DNA from: Haemaphysalis longicornis
Lineage: Eukaryota; Arthropoda; Arachnida; Ixodida; Ixodidae
Direction of reading: 5' to 3'
Length of the DNA stretch: 64,000 nucleotides
NCBI GenBank assembly: GCA_013339765.2
Contig: CM023450.1
Location: forward strand, 43,209,745-43,273,744
Notes under the pieces: generated by a model
Told to the model about the DNA's origin: nothing
What the model saw: the letters and a program-made list of their open reading frames with translations, nothing else
Database searches by the model: none
In this document: in pieces, positions 36,464 through 47,109 of the stretch
Layout: every line of letters starts with the position of its first letter
Numbering within the stretch: position 1 is the stretch's first letter
Program-made: the position numbers and the translations under genes

Positions 36464-37155
36464 AGAGGAATTCGCTTTTAATGCGTTTTTTTATCGCTTC
36501 TATTATCTGAAAGGAGTCTTCTCATTTTTCGCGAGCAATTTGTGATTGCAAAAGTGAAGATACACGGAAGTAAATTTATGTACCGAGGCTTGCTCTCCTT
36601 GACGAGTGACGCCAGATACTTGTGACGCTTTATTAAAGCGCTCTCCCATTAACGGATGGCGATAAATGCACCATCGCGTTGTTGTGCGCGTTGAATTAAA
36701 CTTGTTAAGGCCGGTAGTGGTGATTCAAAACGTAAACTACGAACGCAGTTGCCTCTTGCTTTTACCAGCCGGTTCTGTACAATCCCCAAATTGCTTTATT
36801 TGTTGGGCTCGAAGTCCTTTTACGAGAATAGTGGGTAGAAAAATAACAAGCCCACGCCGCAGCCAGAGGACGCCGAATTCCTTCTTGCTACTCAACACCC
36901 GGCCATGACAGGATCAGTAAACATACATACAAAACCCAATTCGGTGAGGCGAGGAGGAGGGAGGCATTATTCATTAGTGATACCGAGATTCATTGGCGCA
37001 GTCATGGGAGGTCATGACCATTACTACACCAGGGTGGTCAGTCCTGCTCTGGAAAGGGAATGTGTTACCGGCAATGGTCGCCGGGTTCAGACCCCACCCC
37101 AAGCCTCCTTCTGCAATTCCATAAACAAGCGGATTTTTCTATCCGGTGGGCATTG
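36464..37155. other. Unrecognised DNA, probably part of a composite repeat near its end
   Basis: Nothing is seen up to 36930. A plus-strand GGTTCAGACCCCACCCC segment lies at 37083-37099 and resembles another tRNA T-arm. Confidence 0.35.
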
Positions 37156-37157
37156 CG

Positions 37158-37222
37158 CAGCACCGGGATTCGAACCATGGTCCTTCTGCACGCGAGGCGG
37201 GGGCTCTACCTCTACAGGGGGC
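37158..37222 (-). repeat. tRNA-like segment, probable SINE head
   Basis: On the minus strand, GAGGTAGAGCCCCCGCCT is followed by a perfect-looking T-arm with box B GGTTCGAATCC (37166-37176). The 5' acceptor part is missing. It lies within 20 bases of the LINE tail at 37239 and runs in the opposite direction. Confidence 0.5.
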
Positions 37223-37238
37223 GGGAGAAAGGTGGACA

Positions 37239-37312
37239 GATGAGATCAAGAAGTTAGCAGGGATAAATTGGAGATTTATGGAAGAGTACTTTGCCCTGCA
37301 GTGGACGAAGAC

Positions 37313-37344
<32 letters not shown>

Positions 37345-37385
37345 GGTGGTGGGGGGGGGCGGTGGTGGTGGTGGTGGTGGTGATA
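37239..37385 (+). mobile_element. LINE 3' end with GAT/GGT repeat tail
   Basis: The frame reads DEIKKLAG, a gap, then INWRFMEEYFALQWTKT. This is the characteristic last line of a tick non-LTR ORF2 that ends in a FALQW motif, followed by a trinucleotide tail. Here the tail is (GAT)n at 37314-37330 running into (GGT)n to 37382. An internal stretch of the tail peptide appears deleted. Recognition rests on my memory of the family. Confidence 0.6.
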
Positions 37386-37389
37386 TCGA

Positions 37390-38115
37390 GATGATTTGTG
37401 GGCAGGGTCCTCAGTTGAGGACTCCTTTGGAGCAGCCCGCCATAGTCGCCCTTTCAGCCAGCCAAGGCGGCTTACTTATGTCTGAGATGGCAAGAGCACT
37501 GGCACTGTTCGTGATTAGAATTGAAAATTCGAATCAATGTCTAGGTTTTGCTGGCATTCCCAAACCATATGGTAGACTGTAGCTAGGATATTACAGTGCC
37601 GGCACAGGTGTTTTTATTTTGTGGGGTGTATGGTTTGTAGCCTTATGGTGTGTGTATATGTTTTTATTTGGAGTTGCCGAACGTGACTTCTTGTTTTTTC
37701 TTTGTTAAGTTGTTAGCCGGATGAGGGGAGGTAAGCCACGGGAACATGTAGTATTGGGTGATGTTGTATTATTCAGCGATAGCAAAACAGTGCCGACTCG
37801 AGTGGAGAAAACTTGCCGCACTACGCCCTAGTCTAACCAAGGGAAAAGAATGATCATTTGTCGCATCCGAAACAACGTATGCATACACAGAATATCAATG
37901 ATCTGCGTCTATCCCACGCAATTCTAGCATCTTGGACCTCACTGCAAAACTAACCCAGAGGAGATCACGTAGGGCCCGTCATCATGCTCAGTGGTGTATG
38001 CTAGCACACAGCATTTCCCGCTCCTTGTGCGACCACGTGCTTTGCGTTGTGCCATCGATGCGCGCTCTCCACGTGGCGACCACGCAAAAATATCTACTTA
38101 ATCACGGATTCAAGG
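37390..38115. other. No recognised feature
   Basis: No coding or repeat signature is seen after the trinucleotide tract. Confidence 0.5.
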
Positions 38116-38117
38116 CG

Positions 38118-38240
38118 GGTCAGTTGGTACGTAACTAACAAAAAAGCGCGGGAAACGAGGCTATTCAAAGAGCAGCGCCGTGTCTGTGTGCCCTTTCTGT
38201 GTTCTCGTTTCCCGCGTTGTTTTGTAACTCAGTACCTACT
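38118..38240. repeat. Small inverted-repeat element
   Basis: The arms at 38126-38159 and 38204-38237 share GGTAC, TAAC, ACAAAA and the exact CGCGGGAAACGAG block, in inverted order around a 45-base spacer. It may be a short MITE. No clear target duplication was found. Confidence 0.6.
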
Positions 38241-40515
38241 TCACCAGCATGCACTTGCTACGTCGTGGCACGACGACACTGATTTCGAGAAAAGCACCCT
38301 GCGAACTCATTGAAGAATACTTGCGAAGTTTGCCTCAAAGCGAGCGTGCAACTAATATGTGCTCTTGCGACAAAAATGGAAGCTTGACGCCAAATCTTTA
38401 TCGTCCCTTGCGTCGGCACGCATACATTGTCTCAACTATCGATCAGCGAGTGGACTGCTTCACACGCATGCTTTGCACATTGTATAGCCACTTGAATTTC
38501 ACGCGGCATCGCACAAGTGCGGGTAGAAATGGAGACTGCTCGTTCGGTCTTAGCCACAGCGCGTCGAATGTCCTTTATACCCATATTTTGATGTAATTTG
38601 CAATCGTCCCTGTTTTGTTCACTCCTGGCGCTAATTTACTTTTTAGTAACGGATGAACACCGCCATTTTTTTAATGGCTTTGGGACGGCATTGGGCTTGG
38701 CGAATTAAATGCTTATTTAGGTTTTGTTACGAGTATTTTTTGGGTAAGTATATTCGGGGCATGGGCTTTTTTTACGTTTGTTCATTTCCTTCCAGCGTTT
38801 AGTCGAAAACACACTCATAGACATTCGAGCAGATAATGGTTGGTTATAATAGGTGCGGTCGTGAGTCTAACAGTTTTATCTTTTAATAGGGGCGTAGTTG
38901 AGAGTTTCTGAAAAGATGCTCAGTCGCAAACTCTAGCCATCTGAGAACTTTCCTATGCAGCAAAAAAATAATTAAAAAATCACAAAGATAAACACAGCAC
39001 AAAAATGTATGTGTTACGAGCACCATGGTTACGAGCAAATACCCCCTTGTTTACGTCTCATCGGGCCTTAATATATAGCATGGCACACGGTAAACTTTGA
39101 AACTTTTCCCGAACTTACTTTGATCTTCCATGTCTTCCACTTCCCAGCGCTGGGCATGTTGCTATGGAGCGTGATATAACAATGCCGGCCAAACGACTAC
39201 GCCCCAATTCACCGTACCTAGTCTCACAGGGGAGCCTAATTGCTTGCGTCGACTAAAGGATAGCCCTGCACTAAACAAGATTTAGGAGAGAGAAAAAAAA
39301 AGAAAGGACGAGGCTCTGCTTCAGTCCCCGAAAGGCGCTGGTCAAGGTGCTTTATCGAACCCTCGCTTGTGTACGCGACATCTCTGGCAACGAAGTGGGA
39401 GACTGTGAATCATCTGCTCAAAAATTAGGACTCTGGGCCGTCCAAACCACAGGAAGGCTTTCCGGTGTTTATTTAAGGTAAAACTCAATGAGGAAAACAT
39501 TTCATTGTGGGCACTTTCCTACCACAGAAACCCTTGTTAGACGCTTCAGTGAACGTACATTAGGAATTATTTGAAGCCATCGAAAGTTGGGTGGAATGCG
39601 CTGCGGTCTGAGTACACCATGTTTTTTTAGATAACTGAAATCGTTGCGTGTGCCTAATATTGTTGTGCGTTCGCATGGCCTGATTTATAGAATACTTTTT
39701 TACAGCCTCGCCATTCTGGAAATGCGTCGGGTTTGGTGAAGGTAAGGCGATCTGTTACTTGGGTATTAAAGTTTCCTTGGCTACGTCTCACGGCCGCGTA
39801 GGTATGGCACTTGAATGTGAACAATGAATGTGAACAAACGAAATCACCAAAGGCAATCTACTCCAGCCCACGCAAGCTAATAACGCAAGAACAACGAAAA
39901 CAACCAGGTTATAAAAAAACTGAGAATGAACTCCAGAAATTGGCAAACGTCTGATAATCAAGAAGCTTTACGAGAAGCACGCACACAAACAATGAAACAA
40001 AAGAAAAACGCGCTGCCTGGGAGGACGGGCTCCTTCAGTGCAACCAAAATAACGTAACGTTGGTGGAAAGGAAAGTCGGCATAAGAACGCTGATGTTTTA
40101 GTGGACGATTCTCCGAGTTTCTCTAGCTTCTATATCGGCGTTTTACACCGCTGGTCACAAGGTTGGCTTCGCTCCGAGAAAGCAGCGACAGTCACGATCA
40201 CGCAAAAGCATACCATTAACTGCTGCACTGGAAAAAAAACGAACAAAAACATCAACAAAGAAACGCTCTGGTTTTAATGGATTCGGGATGTTTTTTTTTT
40301 CCTTTCAAATGTGTGTTCCCAGTTCTTCTTGTATTTATTTACATATAGCTGGCGGATCGAGGTCTCCCTCAAATTTTCCGTGAACAAACTTTGCACACAT
40401 AAGATGTAAATAGGTTCTGGAGGCTAGCAGTGATTACAGAAATCTGAAGGATATTTCATGCATGTAGCATGACACAGCTCTTTTAACGATCCGTAGCTGT
40501 TCACAAACGACCCTT
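38241..40515. other. No recognised feature
   Basis: AT-rich with few frames above 60 codons. No repeat family was recognised over more than 2 kb. Confidence 0.5.
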
Positions 40516-40545
40516 AGGCTCTCGAACTACAAAGTTCGAGAGCCT
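40516..40545. repeat. Hairpin, 13-bp arms
   Basis: AGGCTCTCGAACT pairs exactly with AGTTCGAGAGCCT around the loop ACAA. No T-run follows and the setting is eukaryotic, so it is not called a terminator. Confidence 0.85.
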
Positions 40546-41365
40546 GTTGGGCACTATACTTGGGCCGTATACTAGAGAGAATGTTGGGCACTATGCTTAC
40601 GACTGCCCAGATATTTTATGAGTCGAGAGAATACCCACCGTGTGGCACAAAAGAAAAGAAGAGAAAAAAAAACAGCAGAGAGAATAGTTTGGAGTCGCTC
40701 TAAGGCGCGGAGCACATTTTAAAGGAATCCTTCTGACCCACGGGAGTACGTGCTCAGCCCAGTGTCTCGACGACGGCGGGGGCAGATAAGCCGATTAGGT
40801 CGACGCGAGTGCCCGACCGGTGTCGGGATCACTGTTTTCGCTCTTAAGCCCCCAGCCCCCCTTTTCGAACCGAGTTGTAAACTTGGGCAACCGCCCGTCA
40901 CGTCCTGCGTTGGTGTCCACCCCAGGGGTACGGGCGTGGTGCGTTACGTGGTCGGGGGTCGTCGCCCTGCTTAGCCGATAGAGATTGCATGGGTGAAGGG
41001 GTGTTGGGGAGCAAGGAAACGCGATATGCCCGTCTTTTCTTTTCATTTTTTAGCTTCAAGTTAGCGGCCGCATGTAAGAATGAAGTTCGTTTTTCTGCTA
41101 CATTATGGCGCGCAAAGCAGTCAGTCCAGACGGCAGCTCGGTGAGACGGGGACGCCGATGCGTTGCCTTTATTCCACTACTTCAGGTTTGTCTTGGTTTT
41201 TTTTTTTTTTTTGCTTTTCCCGTTACAATACATCCAGGTGTCCATATTTCTGTAATGGGCCATTGGAATTCGGGAGGGTTGAAGCAAACAAAAACGGCTT
41301 TTCGTTATCGTCAACGTTTCGTTCAGGTCAAATTTATCTCCGCTGTTTTTTCCTTGCTGCAGCGC
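40546..41365. other. No recognised feature
   Basis: GC-rich frames of 60-83 codons on both strands at 40719-41046 match nothing I know. Confidence 0.45.
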
Positions 41366-41367
41366 AG

Positions 41368-41560
41368 TTCAGACTGGGCGGCGCTGCAGCTCCGCACGAA
41401 GTCGCGGTTTTGATCCCCGACCGGAGAAAGCGAGCTACTAAGCGATGTGTCATGCGAAAACACGTTTGCGTAGATCCCCTGATGAACGAGATTATTTCGA
41501 ACGGAATGGCGCACTTAATAGCAAAGCTGCATAAGTACGGCGACGCAGCCACTATTAAGG
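41368..41560 (+). mobile_element. Degraded Ruka-like SINE
   Basis: GGGCGGCGCTGCAG..GCACGAAGTCGCGG followed by GATCCCCGACCG matches the head and box B region. ATGCGAAAACAC, GCGTAGAT and ATTATTTCG then fall where the body blocks of the SINE are expected. The similarity fades towards the 3' end. The 183-codon frame that crosses it is a chance frame. Confidence 0.5.
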
Positions 41561-41702
41561 CAATTTCTTACAGCTTTAGTTTCCCATCGTCAAGAAAGAC
41601 ACAACTTCCTCCTAGAAGATGTCTTTTTTAAAGAATTCAAATGTGCTTTTCCCATCACCCTTCTTAGTTCTCTTTCCCCAACCGTGCTTTCTGCCTCTTC
41701 GT

Positions 41703-41806
<104 letters not shown>

Positions 41807-41809
41807 GTA

Positions 41810-42565
41810 GATAAGTAAATAAATCCATATGCCACAAAATATCCAGCCAAGCAAACATACTTAAGTTCACTGCTGGTATGCTGCATAAATCTTTAAAGGA
41901 TGAGGCAGAATTATATACAGGGGTCTATGGGGTGGAACTCTCATCATTTTGGCAAAATATTAGCGCGCACCGGTTGATTCGGCCTAGCGTCCCAGCCTGC
42001 GAGCTCACCCAGTCGATGTGCAGAGAGCAGAAAAGAAAAAAAACACTGCCAAGAGTAACGCAGCTGTACAGCTGAAAAAAAAATATGCCGCATAGGCCAA
42101 CCGAATGACCATGGGCATCATTCGAAAAGTGGTAAATGTATAGGCTAGGTAGCGCAAGCTACCGCCCGATAGGAAGAGTAAACCGCGAGCAAAGCGACGT
42201 TGGTGGCGGCTGAAGCGGTCGAAGCCTGTGTGCTTTGTTGCCTCTGTCGCCTGTGTGCAGTGGTGTCGCAGATATCTCTATTTTCAGCAAGTCTCGTTTT
42301 GGCGGGTATGGTCGTTTTTGCGTGTTCCTTGCGTGCTTCGAGTGGCGCGTGTGCATGGTGGGTGTGCCACGGAGCATGTGGCAGCTATTAGAGCTATTAT
42401 CGCCGCTCGAGTTCGCCAAGAAAAAACAGAAGAATATAACAAACTTTGGCAAATAAAGGTACATTAAGCTGCGGAAAATTTCGCTTTTTTTTGGTTGTTC
42501 ATTGGGTATTTCGAATACGGATAATTCGGCAGTTTTGCGTGATCCGAGCAGTGTCGAATTCACGA
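41810..42565. other. No recognised feature
   Basis: Overlapping frames of 60-137 codons at 42159-42572 lie in all frames of both strands. No domain was recognised. Confidence 0.45.
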
Positions 42566-42570
42566 ACTTC

Positions 42571-42594
42571 AACTCTCTCTCTCTCTCTCTCTTG

Positions 42595-42655
<61 letters not shown>

Positions 42656-42711
42656 TATATATATAGATAGTATATATATATATATATATATATCTATATA
42701 TATATATATAT

Positions 42712-42757
<46 letters not shown>
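42571..42757. repeat. CT run followed by long TA microsatellite
   Basis: A CT run at 42571-42591 precedes an imperfect (TA)n run to 42757. It abuts the inverted PLE-derived duplication. Confidence 0.95.
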
Positions 42758-42759
<2 letters not shown>

Positions 42760-42764
<5 letters not shown>

Positions 42765-43046
42765 GAGTCACCACGAAAAACATAACAATATTTAATACGA
42801 CGTTTCGGCTGGGAACCAGCCTTTTTCAAGTGAAGTACAAAGGTCGAATACAGGGTATATGTAGGCTCGCAGGGAGCGCTGTGAGCACGTGGACACATTA
42901 TTTCAACTTTGTGTCCACGTGCTCACAGGGCTCCCTGCGAGCCTACATATACCCTGTATTCGACCTTTGTACTTCACTTGAAAAAGGCTGGTTCCCAGCC
43001 GAAACGTCGTATTAAATATTGTATGTTTTCGTGGTGACTCTAATTT
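42760..43046. mobile_element. Near-perfect inverted duplication of a PLE terminal segment
   Basis: The arms at 42762-42897 and 42910-43046 are about 136 bases each and differ at only a few positions. They are separated by 12 bases. Each arm contains a GGCTGG/CCAGCC stem followed by GAAACGTC, the signature of the hammerhead-ribozyme-like segment known in the terminal repeats of Penelope-like elements. The expected CTGATGA half is altered (CTTGAAAAA). The inverted arrangement is typical of PLE ends. TA microsatellites lie on both sides. Confidence 0.7.
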
Positions 43047-43079
43047 AATATACTAATCAGCTGCCAAGTCCCTGCACTG

Positions 43080-43185
43080 TTATATATATATATATATATA
43101 TAAATAATATATATAGAGTAAAAAATGGGTATAGCTGTCTAACAAAACTGTTTATTGGTCGACGTTTCGATCGGATGCCGATCTT
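43080..43185 (-). mobile_element. PLE terminal fragment, copy 1
   Basis: AATGGGTATAGCTG, TGTTTATTGGTCGACGTTTCG and a GGATGCCGA stem-loop match 43440-43510. On the minus strand it reads as a GGTCGG-type stem followed by GAAACGTC, again hammerhead-like. It is cut off by a CT microsatellite. Confidence 0.6.
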
Positions 43186-43229
43186 TCTCTCTCTCTCTCT
43201 CTCTTCTCTCCTCTCTCTTCTCTCTATAT

Positions 43230-43277
<48 letters not shown>

Positions 43278-43395
43278 CCCTATATATATATAATATACCC
43301 TATATATATATAGATAGATAGATTAGATAGAGAGATAGATAGATAGATAGTAGATGCTAGATAGATAGAAGATGATAGATAGATAGACTCACGAT
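43186..43395. repeat. CT, TA and TAGA microsatellites
   Basis: CT runs at 43186-43224, TA runs to about 43300 and imperfect TAGA units to 43390 separate the two PLE terminal fragments. Confidence 0.9.
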
Positions 43396-43429
43396 AGATT
43401 ACAAGAAGGGCTGTCTCAAGTTGCCGTAA

Positions 43430-43570
43430 CAAATAGTTAAAAATGGGTATAGCTGCTAATAAAACTGTTTATTGGTCGACGTTTCGGTCGGATGCCGACC
43501 TTTGTCCAGTGTGATCACACCAACCGGTACTCTGGAGGTCGTGCGTTCGGATCCCACCCGGCGGGCATTT
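43430..43570 (-). mobile_element. PLE terminal fragment, copy 2, with tRNA-like T-arm
   Basis: The first 75 bases repeat 43120-43185. The minus strand carries CCAGTG-type sequence, then the GGTCGGCATCCGACC hairpin and GAAACGTCGACC, hammerhead-like but with a changed core. At 43530-43563 the plus strand has CTGGAGGTCGTGCG, then TTCGGATCCCACCCG, resembling the T-arm of a tRNA. Confidence 0.6.
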
Positions 43571-44290
43571 TTTTACCAATTATTTCTGAGTCAAAAAAAT
43601 TCTTCATGTGTTTCTATGACCGACCGCATTCCCCCCTTTGCTTTCCGAGGTTTTCTTGACTGCCAAACCTTATATATATATATAATATAATATATAGTAT
43701 AAGTAAAGAGTCGGATACACATCGAGTAAATGGACCTTTCAATAGTTCCCCGGTACCACACGAAGTACAACCGGTTATACCCAATTGCAACAGTACAAAA
43801 ATAGGGCCAACCGGAAAAGAGAATTTTGTCCACACGATGGTGGAGAGAAATTAACGGGAAAAACTTTCTTGCGACCCACCGCCAGGGGTACGAGCCCGGG
43901 GGGACCCCTCTTGTCCCCCCTAGGAAAAAGCCGGATAGGGTGGGTTGTTGGGAACGGGAACTTGGACATCGGAATGGGTTGTGGGAAAAAGGGTGGGGAT
44001 GAGGGAAGCAATTTTGCTCCGATCCTTTTGTCTGACTCTCTTCCAAGACTGATTGCTCAGCGAGGGCATCAGACAGTGCCAATTGCCAAATATGCGGCCC
44101 CTGCCACGGGTTACCGCTCACCCATAGGGTCCGATAACTGGGCCCCAACTGTCGGAGACAGGAAGTACCCTATTTAGTGGCGACGGTCGGGCCCCCTATA
44201 CACGGGTACTTGCGGGTACGGATACTATACACGGGTACTTGCAACACCTGCTTTTCACGGTCTCCGGACAAGCAAGAACAATAACAAACA
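43571..44290. other. Unassigned DNA, possibly PLE interior
   Basis: A TA run lies at 43672-43698. CTATACACGGGTACTTGC is directly repeated at 44196-44213 and 44225-44242. The 185- and 130-codon frames are on opposite strands with no domain. Runs of doubled bases give the stretch an odd texture, which could reflect assembly error or decay. Confidence 0.35.
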
Positions 44291-44291
44291 A

Positions 44292-44336
44292 GGTTTACTT
44301 ACGTAGCGGCAATGGGACTTGCCTTCATCAGAGTAA
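44292..44336 (-). ncRNA. Hammerhead-like motif of a PLE terminal repeat
   Basis: The minus strand reads CTGATGA, a GGCAA/TTGCC stem, then GCTAC where an active hammerhead has GAAAC. It continues GTAAGTAAACC. The 5' half of the catalytic core is intact but the GAAA half is mutated, so self-cleavage is not expected. Hammerhead motifs are a known property of PLE terminal repeats. Confidence 0.55.
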
Positions 44337-44685
44337 AGTTACATGATCTAGGTGTGGCCATAGCAGTTTCGGGAGAACCCGCACACCGTGCCCTCTCTCT
44401 TCGCCCAGGTCGAGTCATTGGACGGGTAAGGTCGGGTCCTGCTGGGCTCCGGGGCCTTTTCAGCGTGCACGTATGCTATTAACCGACCGAACCGATTCTC
44501 CCTTTAAGACACAAGTATGTTCGTTTGTACAGAGAAAATGAGTTAGTGCTTAGTGCGAAAGCCCTAGTTGACTCGGTAGGGTAAAAATCCGGTGACGGCA
44601 CCGAGCGGGGGCAGAGAAAATGGCTGACGGCGCAAAAACAATAAAAGTAAACTCATTCAGTTGAAAGGAAAATTGGGTTAATTTG
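44337..44685. other. No recognised feature
   Basis: Probably a continuation of decayed repeat DNA. No signature was seen. Confidence 0.4.
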
Positions 44686-44687
44686 GG

Positions 44688-44762
44688 CCTGGATGGGACT
44701 CGAACCAGGGGCTTCCGGAGTATGCGAGACGAGCTCCTTTTTTTCAACACCACCGCGGTCCA
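44688..44762 (-). repeat. tRNA-like segment, probable SINE head
   Basis: On the minus strand GGACCGCGGTGGTG is followed, after an A run, by GAGCTCGTCTCGCATACTCC and a T-arm with box B GGTTCGAGTCC (44696-44706). The box A region is disrupted by the A run. It does not fold into a complete tRNA. Confidence 0.45.
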
Positions 44763-45467
44763 ATGACTCTTGTTAACAAAAGGTATGCCTAGCGAATACG
44801 CCATTGCTTTCGACTTAGAAACACGTCTTATCAGCTGTAATTCGGCCAGTATTGGTGTTATAATCATTACATGCACTAACTTCGACAAGAGTGCATTTTT
44901 TGGGCGAATGCAGGGCGTTTGTCAGTCGGTGCAGTGGGTTATTCGGCAAAGAATTCCTACGATATAAAGCACTACTTAAAATAGAGCACGAAGCCGTGGA
45001 GGCAGCGCCAGAGCATGCGCAAGGCCTCGTGGAAAATCTCAAAGAGCCGCGGCGGTAGCGGCCGCTGTTCTTTTGCCTGCCCCCTTGGTGACCTCTGCGG
45101 TTAAACCGGTTTTGTTTCAGCACGCGCCACGCTGAGCTTCTTCCTCCGGCCGCACTGCTCCCGTCGCCTAGCGGCGCAGCAGTCACCCGCGAACCGAAGC
45201 GCTCTCGTGTATTCAACTTGGCTTTTTTTCCAGTTAAAGGCCCAGATGCCCTCGCAACTGTTTCTTGTTAAAAAAAGTAGTTCGTCCGGTAGCGAGGCTA
45301 CTTGTGGAAAACTGAACCCCGACCAAACAACAGACTAACAAAAACAGAATGAGGAAAAGCGCACCTTGAGCGCCGCTTGTCTGGTCAGTACTTTTGCGGT
45401 CGTTGTAATCCTAAAGCTAAAGCGCAAAAACAAAACATGCCTCCGCTTTGTTTAATCCGTTAACTGC
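44763..45467. other. No recognised feature
   Basis: A 133-codon minus-strand frame at 44815-45216 is arginine/serine-rich without a domain. Confidence 0.45.
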
Positions 45468-45470
45468 AAA

Positions 45471-45529
<59 letters not shown>

Positions 45530-45531
45530 AT
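45468..45531. repeat. TAAA microsatellite
   Basis: About 16 uninterrupted AAAT units. Confidence 0.95.
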
Positions 45532-45815
45532 GGAATAATAATTTCTCGACATAGCACACGAGAATAAGAAGCCGCAAGTCAATATAAACTTAACGATAGA
45601 TTGGAAGCTCGTTATGCACCTAATTTTAGGTTGCTAGACGATTCAATGAAATAAAAAAAGTGACAATTAAAAGTGGTTTTTACCATAAAAACAGATCAAG
45701 ATTCGAACATCGTTAGATTGTTTATTTGCTGTTTTACACACTCTCCGTCTTCTCTGCAAGTAAAAAATCGTGGTATGTTTTCATCTGCATTAAGGTCTCC
45801 GCTTCTGTCGTCTAG

Positions 45816-45907
45816 TGGGGGGGAGGGGGGGAGGGAGGAGGTAAATTTATTGTCGACGGTCTCCAACCCCCCTCCTTCCTCTCCCCCCCCCCCCCCCCCC
45901 CCCCCCC
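45816..45907. repeat. G-rich tract facing a C-rich tract
   Basis: A G-rich run at 45816-45841 with four G-blocks and a C-rich run at 45867-45907 are roughly complementary across a 25-base spacer. Each could form four-stranded structures, or together a hairpin. Confidence 0.85.
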
Positions 45908-47095
45908 AAGAAAGTTCTCAGAAAAGCCTCGTTGCAGGCGTGACCTCTCGGGGATAGAGCTCTAAACAGATTGTTTATCAGGACCTGGGTTTGCACAAGC
46001 TTAGCACGCGCATGGATTACAAGTAATCCGCCTCGTGTTTAAACGTGGAGGCGACAAAGCCGTGCCGCCTACAGGAAAAGAAATCTGGAACAAAAGGCAG
46101 CAAAGTAAACTCGTATCCTTAAACCCCGTTTCCTAGGCTGCTGGCGATTTAATGAAATAGTCACCTACGAGTTATGCCACTGACTACGTGAAATTAAGAG
46201 AAAAGGTGTAGTAGATCAAAAGCTTTATTCTCCATCAGGTGTGGCGACATTATGCGGTCAGCGTGAATTTAATGCAGACTTGCCTTATTAACGTCGAGCT
46301 CCTTGGCCGAAAGGTGTTGTTTTTAGCAGGTGTGAAAGGACTAGTTCTAGGATTACACGTGCGAGGTCCTCTTGGTGAATATTGCAAAGAAGACACTAAA
46401 TAATTTCCTGTCTACTCATCTGCTGCCTCTCTCTGCCGTATGTAGCGGTCTCAAAAGAGCGACTCTTGTCTTCTAATTAAAAAAATATATTATTATTAGT
46501 GATGGAGCCTTGCGGGGTTCTTTTTATTCATAAGGGAAACCAGCCTGTGCTATGTTGTCCCTTACCACATGTATAAGGGCGTTAAGGCGACATGTATAAA
46601 TATTGTGCACTTGAATAGGTGTGGTGCCGCTAAATAATACCGGAGCCTCTTAATATGTGCATGCCATGTGTTGCGTTTCCTAGATATTCTCGTTAACGTA
46701 TCGTCACATTATGCATGCCATTCCTTTTTTTATGCAGGCAGTTTCAAGTCATCCCTTACCTTACTTTCCTTGGTGAAGGGCCGGTGAAGTTTTGGGCTGC
46801 CTTTGATTACTTTGTCTCGACACACCGGTAATATTTAGAACCTTGTTTGAAGAAATAGTGCAAAATCTCTCTTGAGGAGGCGGAGGAGAAGGAGGAGGAG
46901 GGATGCCTTCAATGATGAAGAGAAGTCAGCCTAGCAGCGAGCTCGGCTTACTACTCCATGGGAACATGAGGGGTGAAAATGAGTGAAAGAAGTGAAGATA
47001 CAAAAGCAACCACAAACACTAACAAACCCAAATAAGCACACAGCAACTGACAGACGCAGAAACACGCACACAGCCCACGCACAGTAGTAAGTTAA
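45908..47095. other. No recognised feature
   Basis: GGA-type repeats lie at 46873-46902. Nothing else is recognised. The stretch may include the 3' untranslated part of the LINE that starts at 47.9 kb on the minus strand. Confidence 0.45.
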
Positions 47096-47109
47096 AGCGA
47101 ACGTTTATA

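Noticed and set aside
40516..40545. Rho-independent terminator
   Set aside because: The setting is eukaryotic and no T-run follows the stem.
41080..41631. 183-codon frame as a secreted protein
   Set aside because: The hydrophobic start is a T-run translation and the middle crosses a degraded SINE.
43591..44148. 185-codon minus-strand frame
   Set aside because: It lies between PLE terminal fragments, overlaps a 130-codon frame on the other strand and has no domain.
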